DNA of 64,000 nt, from contig JAWQEG010000292.1 of NCBI GenBank assembly GCA_033782935.1, positions 616,001 to 680,000 on the forward strand, read 5' to 3'. How positions within the stretch are numbered: position 1 is the first letter of the stretch; each line of letters begins with the position of its first letter. The stretch comes from Petrolisthes cinctipes (taxonomy: Eukaryota; Arthropoda; Malacostraca; Decapoda; Porcellanidae). The translations under genes and the position numbers were made by a program. Positions 48,747-60,546 of the stretch are shown here, piece after piece. The notes under the pieces are model-generated. The model did no database searches. It saw nothing but the letters and a program-made list of their open reading frames with translations, and was not told the origin of the DNA.

Positions 48747-51525
48747 GGTCCCAGAAGGTATCTGTACATGCCTACTCCGTGTTAGAGTATTTTCAAAATA
48801 CAGGCCAAAAACATACTGAAAATCGATCTTTTAGGTGCCCAAAAGTCGATATGTGCATGCATCTTCTGTACCCGTTTATATCTTAAATTCTGGCCCTAAA
48901 CACCCGAAAATTCGATATTTTGGGGTCCCAGAAGCGATCTGTACATGCCTACTCCGTGTTAGAGTATTTTCAAAATTCAGGCCCAAAACATGCTGAAAAT
49001 CGATCTTTTAGGTGCACAAAAGTCGATATGTGCATTCATCTTCAGTACCCGTTTATATCTCAAATTCAGGCTCAAAACACCCGAAAATTCGATATTTTGG
49101 GGTCCCAGAAGCAATCTGTACATGCCTACTCCGTGTTAGAGTAGTTTCAAAATTCAGGCCCAAAACATGCTGAAAATCGATATTTTTGGTGCCCAAAGTC
49201 AATATGTGCATGTATCTTCTGTACCCGTTTATATCTCAAATTCAGGCTCAAAACACCCGAAAACTCAATATTTTGGGGTCCCAGAAGCAATCTGTACAGT
49301 GCTAGAATATTTTCAAAATATAGGCTAAAAACATGCTAAAAATCGATCTTTTAGGTGCCAAAAAGTCGATATCTCAAATTCAGTCCCAAAACACCCGAAA
49401 ATTCAATATTTAGGGGTCCCAGAAGTATTTTCAAAATACATGCTCAAAACATACTGAAAATCGATCTTTTAGGTGCACAAAAGTCGATATGTGCATGTAT
49501 CTTCTGTACCCGTTTACATCTCAAATTCAGGCTCAAAACACCCGAAAATTCAATATTTTGGGGTCCCAGAAGCAATCTGTACATGTCTACACAGTGCTAG
49601 AATATTTTCAAAATATAGGCTAAAAACATGCTAAAAATCGATATTAAAGGTGCCAAAAAATCGATATCTCAAATTCAGTCCCATACCACCTGAAAATTCA
49701 ATATTTAGAGGTCCTAGAAGGTATCTGTACATGCCTACTCCGTGTTAGAGTATTTTCAAAATACAGGCCGAAAACATACTGAAAATCGATCTTTTAGGTG
49801 CCCAAAAGTCGATATGTGCATGCATCTTCTGTACCCGTTTATATCTCAAATTCTGGCCCTAAACACCCGAAAATTCGATATTTTGGGGTCCCAGAAGCGA
49901 TCTGTACATGCCTACTCCGTGTTAGAGTATTTTCAAAATTCAGGCCCAAAACATGCTGAAAATCGATATTTTTGGTGCCCAAAGTCAATATGTGCATTTA
50001 TCTTCCGTACCCGTTTATATCTCAAATTCAGGCTCAAAACACCCGAAAACTCAATATTTTGGGGTCCCAGAAGCAATCTGTACATGCCTACTCAGTGCTA
50101 GAATATTTTCAAAAAATAGGCTAAAAACATGCTAAAAATCGACATTTTAGGTGCCAAAAAATCGATATCTCAAATTCTGGCCCTAAACACCCGAAAATTC
50201 GATATTTTGGGGTCCCAGAAGCGATCTGTACATGCCCATGTACATTAGAGTATTTTCAAAATTCAGGCCCAAAACATGCTGAAAATCGATATTTTTGGTG
50301 CCCAAAGTCAATATGTGCATGTATCTTCTGTACCCGTTTATATCTCAAATTCAGGCTCAAAACACCCGAAAATTCAATATTTTGGGGTCCCAGAAGCAAT
50401 CTGTACAGTGCTAGAATATTTTCAAAATATAGGCTAAAAACATGCTAAAAACCGATATTTTAGGTGCCAAAAAGTCGATATCTCAAATTCAGTCCCAAAA
50501 CACCCGAAAATTCGATATTTAGGGGTCCCAGAAGCGATCTGTACATGCCTACTCCGTGTTAGAGTATTTTCAAAATACATGCTCAAAACATACTGAAAAT
50601 CGATCTTTTAGGTGCACAAAAGTCGATATGTGCATGCATCTTCAGTACCCGTTTATATCTCAAATTCAGGCTCAAAACACCCGAAAATTCAATATTTTGG
50701 GGTCCCAGAAGCAATCTGTACATGCCTACTCAGTGTTAGAGTATTTTCAAAATACGGGCCCAAAACATGCTGAAAATCGATATTTTAGATGCCAAAAGTC
50801 AATATGTGCATGTATCTTCTGTACCCGTTTATATCTCAAATTCAGGCTCAAAACAAAAGAAAATTCAATATTTTGGGGTCCCAGAAGCAATCTGTACATG
50901 CCTACTCAGTGCTAGAATATTTTTAAAATATAGGCTAAAAACATGCTAAAAATCGACATTTTAGGTGCCAAAAAATCGATATATCAAATTCAGTCCCAAA
51001 ACACCCGAAAATTCGATATTTAGAGGTCCCAGAAGGTATCTGTACATGACAACTCCGTGTTAGAGTATTTTCAAAATACATGCTCAAAACATACTGAAAA
51101 TCGATCTTTTAGGTGCACAAGTGTCGATATGTGCATGCATCTTCAGTACCCGTTTATATCTCAAATTCAGGCTCAAAACACCCGAAAATTCAATATTTTG
51201 GGGTCCCAGAAGCAATCTGTACATGCCTACTCAGTGTTAGAGTATTATCAAAATACAGGCCCAAAACATGCTGAAAATCGATATTTTAGATGCCCAAAGT
51301 CAATATGTGCATGTATCTTCTGTACCCGTTTATATCTCAAATTCAGGCTCAAAACAAAAGAAAATTCAATATTTTGGGGTCCCAGAAGCAAACTGTACAT
51401 GCCTACACAGTGCTAGAATGTTTTCAAAATATAGGCTAAAAACATGCTAAAAATCGACATTTTAGGTGCCAAAAAATCGATATCACAAATTCAGTCCCAA
51501 AACACCCGAAAATTCGATATTTAGA
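48747..51525 (+). repeat. 2779-bp segment, repeated from 51526
   Basis: Seventeen monomers sum to 2779: L1, L2/L1b hybrid, L2, S1 (138), L1b (147), S2', L1, L2, S, L2 variant (175), S1 (138), L1b, L2b, S2, L1b, L2b, S2. About the first 1.95 kb returns at 51526 and again at 55621, with marks GAGTAGTTTC, CGATATTAAAGG, AGGCCGAAAACATAC, CTTCCGTACC and the palindromic CCCATGTACATTAG. Confidence 0.9.
50227..50244. repeat. 18-bp palindrome TGTACATG-CC-CATGTACA (copy 1)
   Basis: In this L2 variant (50211-50385, 175 bp) CTACTCCGTGT is replaced by a reverse copy of the preceding TGTACATG. The result is 8-bp arms around CC. No other monomer type has this change. Confidence 0.9.
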
Positions 51526-54500
51526 GGTCCCAGAAGGTATCTGTACATGCCTACTCCGTGTTAGAGTATTTTCAAAATACAGGCCAAAAACATACTGAAA
51601 ATCGATCTTTTAGGTGCCCAAAAGTCGATATGTGCATGCATCTTCTGTACCCGTTTATATCTTAAATTCTGGCCCTAAACACCCGAAAATTCGATATTTT
51701 GGGGTCCCAGAAGCGATCTGTACATGCCTACTCCGTGTTAGAGTATTTTCAAAATTCAGGCCCAAAACATGCTGAAAATCGATCTTTTAGGTGCACAAAA
51801 GTCGATATGTGCATGCATCTTCAGTACCCGTTTATATCTCAAATTCAGGCTCAAAACACCCGAAAATTCGATATTTTGGGGTCCCAGAAGCAATCTGTAC
51901 ATGCCTACTCCGTGTTAGAGTAGTTTCAAAATTCAGGCCCAAAACATGCTGAAAATCGATATTTTTGGTGCCCAAAGTCAATATGTGCATGTATCTTCTG
52001 TACCCGTTTATATCTCAAATTCAGGCTCAAAACACCCGAAAACTCAATATTTTGGGGTCCCAGAAGCAATCTGTACAGTGCTAGAATATTTTCAAAATAT
52101 AGGCTAAAAACATGCTAAAAATCGATCTTTTAGGTGCCAAAAAGTCGATATCTCAAATTCAGTCCCAAAACACCCGAAAATTCAATATTTAGGGGTCCCA
52201 GAAGTATTTTCAAAATACATGCTCAAAACATACTGAAAATCGATCTTTTAGGTGCACAAAAGTCGATATGTGCATGTATCTTCTGTACCCGTTTACATCT
52301 CAAATTCAGGCTCAAAACACCCGAAAATTCAATATTTTGGGGTCCCAGAAGCAATCTGTACATGTCTACACAGTGCTAGAATATTTTCAAAATATAGGCT
52401 AAAAACATGCTAAAAATCGATATTAAAGGTGCCAAAAAATCGATATCTCAAATTCAGTCCCATACCACCCGAAAATTCAATATTTAGAGGTCCTAGAAGG
52501 TATCTGTACATGCCTACTCCGTGTTAGAGTATTTTCAAAATACAGGCCGAAAACATACTGAAAATCGATCTTTTAGGTGCCCAAAAGTCGATATGTGCAT
52601 GCATCTTCTGTACCCGTTTATATCTCAAATTCTGGCCCTAAACACCCGAAAATTCGATATTTTGGGGTCCCAGAAGCGATCTGTACATGCCTACTCCGTG
52701 TTAGAGTATTTTCAAAATTCAGGCCCAAAACATGCTGAAAATCGATATTTTTGGTGCCCAAAGTCAATATGTGCATGTATCTTCCGTACCCGTTTATATC
52801 TCAAATTCAGGCTCAAAACACCCGAAAACTCAATATTTTGGGGTCCCAGAAGCAATCTGTACATGCCTACTCAGTGCTAGAATATTTTCAAAATATAGGC
52901 TAAAAACATGCTAAAAATCGACATTTTAGGTGCCAAAAAATCGATATCTCAAATTCTGGCCATAAACACCCGAAAATTCGATATTTTGGGGTCCCAGAAG
53001 CGATCTGTACATGCCCATGTACATTAGAGTATTTTCAAAATTCAGGCCCAAAACATGCTGAAAATCGATATTTTTGGTGCCCAAAGTCAATATGTGCATG
53101 TATCTTCTGTACCCGTTTATATCTCAAATTCAGGCTCAAAACACCCGAAAATTCAATATTTTGGGGTCCCAGAAGCAATCTGTACAGTGCTAGAATATTT
53201 TCAAAATATAGGCTAAAAACATGCTAAAAACCGATATTTTAGGTGCCAAAAAGTCGATATCTCAAATTCAGTCCCAAAACACCCGAAAATTCGATATTTA
53301 GGGGTCCCAGAAGCGATCTGTACATGCCTACTCCGTGTTAGAGTATTTTCAAAATACATGCTCAAAACATACTGAAAATCGATCTTTTAGGTGCACAAAA
53401 GTCGATATGTGCATGCATCTTCAGTACCCGTTTATATCTCAAATTCAGGCTCAAAACACCCGAAAATTCAATATTTTGGGGTTCCAGAAGCAATCTGTAC
53501 ATGTCTACTCAGTGTTAGAGTATTTTCAACATACGGGCCCAAAACATGCTGAAAATCGATATTTTAGATGCCAAAAGTCAATATGTGCATGTATCTTCTG
53601 TACCCGTTTATATCTCAAATTCAGGCTCAAAACACCCGAAAATTCAATATTTTGTGGTCCCAGAAGCAATCTGTACATGCCTACACAGTGCTAGAATATT
53701 TTCAAAATATAGGCTAAAAACATGCTAAAAATCGACATTTTAGGTGCCAAAAAATCGATATATCAAATTCAGTCCCAAAACACCCGAAAATTCGATATTT
53801 AGAGGTCCCAGAAGGTATCTGTACATGCCTACTCCGTGTTAGAGTATTTTCAAAATACAGGCCAAAAACATACTGAAAATCAATCTTTTAGGTGGGCAAA
53901 AGTCGATATGTGCATGCATCTTCTGTACCCGTTTATATCTCAAATTCAGGCTCAAAACACCCGAAAATTCAATATTTTGTGGTCCCAGAAGCAATCTGTA
54001 CATAGGCACTCAGTGCTAGAATATTTTCAAAATATAGGCTAAAAATATGCTAAAAATCGATCATTTAGGTGCCAAAAAGTCGATATCTCAAATTCAGTCC
54101 CAAAACACCCGAAAATTCGATATTTAGGGGTTCCAGAAGCGATCTGTACATGCCTACTCCGTGTTAGAGTATTTTCAAAATACAGGCCAAAAACATACTG
54201 AAAATCGATCTTTTAGGTGCCCAAAAGTCGATATGTGCATGCATCTTCTGTACCCGTTTATATCTCAAATTCTGGCCATAAACACCCGAAAATTCGATAT
54301 TTTGGGGTCCCAGAAGCGATCTGTACATGCCTACTCCGTGTTAGAGTATTTTCAAAATTCAGGCCCAAAACATGCTGAAAATCGATATTTTTGGTGCCCA
54401 AAGTCAATATGTGCATGTATCTTCTGTACCCGTTTATATCTCAAATTCAGGCTCAAAACACCCGAAAATTCAATATTTTGGGGTCCCAGAAGCAATCTGT

Positions 54501-55119
54501 ACATGCCTACTCAGTGCTAGAATATTTTCAAAATATAGGCTAAAAACATGCTAAAAATCGATCTTTTAGGTGCCAAAAATCGATATCTCAAATTCAGTCC
54601 CATACCACCCGAAAATTCGATATTTAGAGGTCCCAGAAGGTATCTGTACATGCCTACTCCGTGTTAGAGTATTTTCAAAATACAGGCCAAAAACATACTG
54701 AAAATCGATCTTTTAGGTGCCCAAAAGTCGATATGTGCATGCATCTTATGTACCCGTTTATATCTCAAATTCTGGCCCTAAACACCCGAAAATTCGATAT
54801 TTTGGGGTCCCAGAAGCGATCTGTACATGCCTACTCCGTGTTAGAGTATTTTCAAAATTCAGGCCCAAAACATGCTGTAAATCGATATTTTTGGTGCCCA
54901 AAGTCAATATGTGCATGTATCTTCTGTACCCGTTTATATCTCAAATTCAGGCTCAAAACACCCGAAAATTCAATATTTTGGGGTCCCAGAAGCAATCTGT
55001 ACAGTGCTAGAATATTTTTAAAATATAGGCTAAAAACATGCTAAAAATAGACATTTTAGGTGCCAAAAAATCGATATATCAAATTCAGTCCCAAAACACC
55101 CGAAAATTCGATATTTAGA
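51025..55119 (+). repeat. 4095-bp tandem duplication, copy 1 (25 monomers)
   Basis: Starts: 51025, 51202, 51378, 51526, 51703, 51880, 52056, 52194, 52341, 52489, 52666, 52842, 52990, 53165, 53303, 53480, 53656, 53804, 53981, 54129, 54306, 54482, 54629, 54806 and 54982. Marks absent to the left include GCACAAGTGTCG, AACAAAAGAAAATTC beside GAATGTTTTC, GGTGGGCAAAAG and ACATAGGCACTCAG. The next copy starts at 55120. Confidence 0.93.
53006..53023. repeat. 18-bp palindrome (copy 2)
   Basis: Same fold-back change in the L2 variant at 52990, carried by the 2779-bp offset duplication. Confidence 0.9.
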
Positions 55120-58100
55120 GGTCCCAGAAGGTATCTGTACATGACTACTCCGTGTTAGAGTATTTTCAAAATACATGCTCAAAACATACTGAAAATCGAT
55201 CTTTTAGGTGCACAAGTGTCGATATGTGCATGCATCTTCAGTACCCGTTTATATCTCAAATTCAGGCTCAAAACACCCGAAAATTCAATATTTTGGGGTC
55301 CCAGAAGCAATCTGTACATGCCTACTCAGTGTTAGAGTATTATCAAAATACAGGCCCAAAACATGCTGAAAATCGATATTTTAGATGCCCAAAGTCAATA
55401 TGTGCATGTATCTTCTGTACCCGTTTATATCTCAAATTCAGGCTCAAAACAAAAGAAAATTCAATATTTTGGGGTCCCAGAAGCAAACTGTACATGCCTA
55501 CACAGTGCTAGAATGTTTTCAAAATATAGGCTAAAAACATGCTAAAAATCGACATTTTAGGTGCCAAAAAATCGATATCACAAATTCAGTCCCAAAACAC
55601 CCGAAAATTCGATATTTAGAGGTCCCAGAAGGTATCTGTACATGCCTACTCCGTGTTAGAGTATTTTCAAAATACAGGCCAAAAACATACTGAAAATCGA
55701 TCTTTTAGGTGCCCAAAAGTCGATATGTGCATGCATCTTCTGTACCCGTTTATATCTTAAATTCTGGCCCTAAACACCCGAAAATTCGATATTTTGGGGT
55801 CCCAGAAGCGATCTGTACATGCCTACTCCGTGTTAGAGTATTTTCAAAATTCAGGCCCAAAACATGCTGAAAATCGATCTTTTAGGTGCACAAAAGTCGA
55901 TATGTGCATGCATCTTCAGTACCCGTTTATATCTCAAATTCAGGCTCAAAACACCCGAAAATTCGATATTTTAGGGTCCCAGAAGCAATCTGTACATGCC
56001 TACTCCGTGTTAGAGTAGTTTCAAAATTCAGGCCCAAAACATGCTGAAAATCGATATTTTTGGTGCCCAAAGTCAATATGTGCATGTATCTTCTGTACCC
56101 GTTTATATCTCAAATTCAGGCTCAAAACACCCGAAAACTCAATAATTTGGGGTCCCAGAAGCAATCTGTACAGTGCTAGAATATTTTCAAAATATAGGCT
56201 AAAAACATGCTAAAAATCGATCTTTTAGGTGCCAAAAAGTCGATATCTCAAATTCAGTCCCAAAACACCCGAAAATTCAATATTTAGGGGTCCCAGAAGT
56301 ATTTTCAAAATACATGCTCAAAACATACTGAAAATCGATCTTTTAGGTGCACAAAAGTCGATATGTGCATGTATCTTCTGTACCCGTTTACATCTCAAAT
56401 TCAGGCTCAAAACACCCGAAAATTCAATATTTTGGGGTCCCAGAAGCAATCTGTACATGTCTACACAGTGCTAGAATATTTTCAAAATATAGGCTAAAAA
56501 CATGCTAAAAATCGATATTAAAGGTGCCAAAAAATCGATATCTCAAATTCAGTCCCATACCACCCGAAAATTCAATATTTAGAGGTCCTAGAAGGTATCT
56601 GTACATGCCTACTCCGTGTTAGAGTATTTTCAAAATACAGGCCGAAAACATACTGAAAATCGATCTTTTAGGTGCCCAAAAGTCGATATGTGCATGCATC
56701 TTCTGTACCCGTTTATATCTCAAATTCTGGCCCTAAACACCCGAGAATTCGATATTTTGGGGTCCCAGAAGAGATCTGTACATGCCTACTCCGTGTTAGA
56801 GTATTTTCAAAATTCAGGCCCAAAACATGCTGAAAATAGATATTTTTGGTGCCCAAAGTCAATATGTGCATGTATCTTCCGTACCCGTTTATATCTCAAA
56901 TTCAGGCTCAAAACACCCGAAAACTCAATATTTTGGGGTCCCAGAAGCAATCTGTACATGCCTACTCAGTGCTAGAATATTTTCAAAATATAGGCTAAAA
57001 ACATGCTAAAAATCGACATTTTAGGTGCCAAAAAATCGAGATCTCAAATTCTGGCCCTAAACACCCGAAAATTCGATATTTTGGGGTCCCAGAAGCGATC
57101 TGTACATGCCCATGTACATTAGAGTATTTTCAAAATTCAGGCCCAAAACATGCTGAAAATCGATATTTTTGGTGCCCAAAGTCAATATGTGCATGTATCT
57201 TCTGTACCCGTTTATATCTCAAATTCAGGCTCAAAACACCCGAAAATTCAATATTTTGGGGTCCCAGAAGCAATCTGTACAGTGCTAGAATATTTTCAAA
57301 ATATAGGCTAAAAACATGCTAAAAACCGATATTTTAGGTGCCAAAAAGTCGATATCTCAAATTCAGTCCCAAAACACCCGAAAATTCGATATTTAGGGGT
57401 CCCAGAAGCGATCTGTACATGCCTACTCCGTGTTAGAGTATTTTCAAAATACATGCTCAAAACATACTGAAAATCGATCTTTTAGGTGCACAAAAGTCGA
57501 TATGTGCATGCATCTTCAGTACCCGTTTATATCTCAAATTCAGGCTCAAAACACCCGAAAATTCAATATTTTGGGGTCCCAGAAGCAATCTGTACATGTC
57601 TACTCAGTGTTAGAGTATTTTCAACATACGGGCCCAAAACATGCTGAAAATCGATATTTTAGATGCCAAAAGTCAATATGTGCATGTATCTTCTGTACCC
57701 GTTTATATCTCAAATTCAGGCTCAAAACACCCGAAAATTCAATATTTTGTGGTCCCAGAAGCAATCTGTACATGCCTACACAGTGCTAGAATATTTTCAA
57801 AATATAGGCTAAAAACATGCTAAAAATCGACATTTTAGGTGCCAAAAAATCGATATATCAAATTCAGTCCCAAAACACCCGAAAATTCGATATTTAGAGG
57901 TCCCAGAAGGTATCTGTACATGCCTACTCCGTGTTAGAGTATTTTCAAAATACAGGCCAAAAACATACTGAAAATCAATCTTTTAGGTGGGCAAAAGTCG
58001 ATATGTGCATGCATCTTCTGTACCCGTTTATATCTCAAATTCAGGCTCAAAACACCCGAAAATTCAATATTTTGTGGTCCCAGAAGCAATCTGTACATAG

Positions 58101-59215
58101 GCACTCAGTGCTAGAATATTTTCAAAATATAGGCTAAAAATATGCTAAAAATCGATCATTTAGGTGCCAAAAAGTCGATATCTCAAATTCAGTCCCAAAA
58201 CACCCGAAAATTCGATATTTAGGGGTTCCAGAAGCGATCTGTACATGCCTACTCCGTGTTAGAGTATTTTCAAAATACAGGCCAAAAACATACTGAAAAT
58301 CGATCTTTTAGGTGCCCAAAAGTCGATATGTGCATGCATCTTCTGTACCCGTTTATATCTCAAATTCTGGCCATAAACACCCGAAAATTCGATATTTTGG
58401 GGTCCCAGAAGCGATCTGTACATGCCTACTCCGTGTTAGAGTATTTTCAAAATTCAGGCCCAAAACATGCTGAAAATCGATATTTTTGGTGCCCAAAGTC
58501 AATATGTGCATGTATCTTCTGTACCCGTTTATATCTCAAATTCAGGCTCAAAACACCCGAAAATTCAATATTTTGGGGTCCCAGAAGCAATCTGTACATG
58601 CCTACTCAGTGCTAGAATATTTTCAAAATATAGGCTAAAAACATGCTAAAAATCGATCTTTTAGGTGCCAAAAAATCGATATCTCAAATTCAGTCCCATA
58701 CCACCCGAAAATTCGATATTTAGAGGTCCCAGAAGGTATCTGTACATGCCTACTCCGTGTTAGAGTATTTTCAAAATACAGGCCAAAAACATACTGAAAA
58801 TCGATCTTTTAGGTGCCCAAAAGTCGATATGTGCATGCATCTTCTGTACCCGTTTATATCTCAAATTCTGGCCCTAAACACCCGAAAATTCGATATTTTG
58901 GGGTCCCAGAAGCGATCTGTACATGCCTACTAAGTGTTAGAGTATTTTCAAAATTCAGGCCCAAAACATGCTGAAAATCGATATTTTTGGTGCCCAAAGT
59001 CAATATGTGCATGTATCTTCTGTACCCGTTTATATCTCAAATTCAGGCTCAAAACACCCGAAAATTCAATATTTTGGGGTCCCAGAAGCAATCTGTACAG
59101 TGCTAGAATATTTTCAAAATATAGGCTAAAAACATGCTAAAAACCGATCTTTTAGGTGCCAAAAAGTCGATATCTCAAATTCAGTCCCAAAACACCCGAA
59201 AATTCGATATTTAGG
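55120..59215 (+). repeat. 4095-bp tandem duplication, copy 2
   Basis: It follows copy 1 monomer by monomer at offset 4095 as far as about 58.66 kb. There the S1 at 58577 is one base longer and later bases are offset by 4096. Differences I noticed are few: TTTTAGGGTCCC at 55971, AATAATTTGGGG at 56142, CCGAGAATTC at 56742, AGAAGAGATCTG, AAAATAGATATTTTTGG and TCGAGATCTC. From 58902 the L2 has CTACTAAGTG, and by 59078 the match weakens. Confidence 0.92.
57101..57118. repeat. 18-bp palindrome (copy 3)
   Basis: Same fold-back change, carried into the second 4095-bp copy. Confidence 0.9.
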
Positions 59216-60546
59216 GGTCCCAGAAGCGATCTGTACATGCCTACTCAGTGTCAGAGTATTTTCAAAATACGGGCCCAAAACATGCTGAAAATCGATATTT
59301 TAGATGCCAAAAGTCAATATGTGCATGTATCTTCTGTACCCGTTTATATCTCAAATTCAGGCTCAAAACAAACGAAAATTCAATATTTTGGGGTCCCAGA
59401 AGCCATCTGTACATGCCTACACAGTGCTAGAATATTTTCAAAATATAGGCTTTTATAAAAACATGCTAAAAATCGACATTTTAGGTGCCAAAAAATCGAT
59501 ATATCAAATTCAGTCCCTAAACACCCGAAAATTCGATATTTAGAGGTCCCAGAAGGTATCTGTACATGCCTACTCCGTGTTAGAGTATTTTCAAAATACA
59601 GGCCAAAAACATACTGAAAATCGATCTTTTAGGTGCCCAAAAGTCGATATGTGCATGCATCTTCTGTACCCGTTTATATCTCAAATTCTGGCCATAAACA
59701 CCCGAAAATTCGATATTTTGGGGTCTCAGAAGCAATCTGTACATGCCTACTCAGTCTTGGAGTATTTTCAAAATTCAGGCCCAAAACATGCTGAAAATCG
59801 ATATTTTTTGTGCCCAAAGTCAATATGTGCATGTATCTTCTGTACCCGTTTATATCTCAAATTCAGGCTCAAAACACCCGAAAATTCAATATTTTGGGGT
59901 CCCAGAAGCAATCTGTACATGCCTACTCAGTGCTAGAATATTTTCAAAATATAGGCTAAAAACATGCTAAAAATCGATCTTTTAGGTGCCAAAAAGTCGA
60001 TATCTCAAATTCAGTCCCAAAACACCTGAAAATTCGATATTTAGGGTTTCCAGAAGCGATCTGTACATGCCTACTCAGTGTTAGAGTATTTTCAAAATAC
60101 ATGCTCAAAACATACTGAAAATCGATCTTTTAGGTGCACAAAAGTCGATATGTGCATGCATCTTCAGTACCCGTTTATATCTCAAATTCAGGCTCAAAAC
60201 ACCCGAAAATTCAATATTTTGGGGTCCAAGAAGCAATCTGTACATGCCTACTCAGTGTTAGAGTATTATCAAAATACAGGCCCAAAACAAGCTGAAAATC
60301 GATATTTTAGATGCCCAAAGTCAATATGTGCATGTATCTTCTGTACCCGTTTATATCTCAAATTCAGGCTCAAAACACCCGAAAATTCAATATTTTGGGG
60401 TCCCAGAAGCAATCTGTACATGCCTACACAGTGCTAGAATGTTTTCAAAATATAGGCTTAAAACATACTAAAAATCGACATTTTAGGTGCCAAAAAATCG
60501 ATATCACAAATTCAGTCCCAAAACACCCGAAAATTCGATATTTAGA
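58224..60546 (+). repeat. 2323-bp tandem duplication, copy 1 (14 monomers)
   Basis: Order: L1, L2, S1, L1, L2, S1 (138), L2b, S2 (153), L1, L2, S1, L1b, L2b, S2; the lengths sum to 2323. Its first part overlaps the end of the second 4095-bp copy, so this duplication used that copy as its source. Marks: AAACAAACGAAAATTC, GAAGCCATCTG, TTTTATAAAA, CAGTCTTGGAG, GGGTTTCCAG, GGTCCAAGAAG and AACAAGCTG. Confidence 0.92.
59451..59460. repeat. TTTTATAAAA palindromic insertion (copy 1)
   Basis: An S2 monomer reads AGGCTTTTATAAAAACATG where all others read AGGCTAAAAACATG. Five added bases make a perfect 10-bp palindrome and a 153-bp monomer. Confidence 0.88.

Noticed and set aside
59451..59460. TATA box at TTTTATAAAA
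   Set aside because: It occurs only in one duplicated monomer as a 5-bp insertion beside an A run, with no downstream gene.
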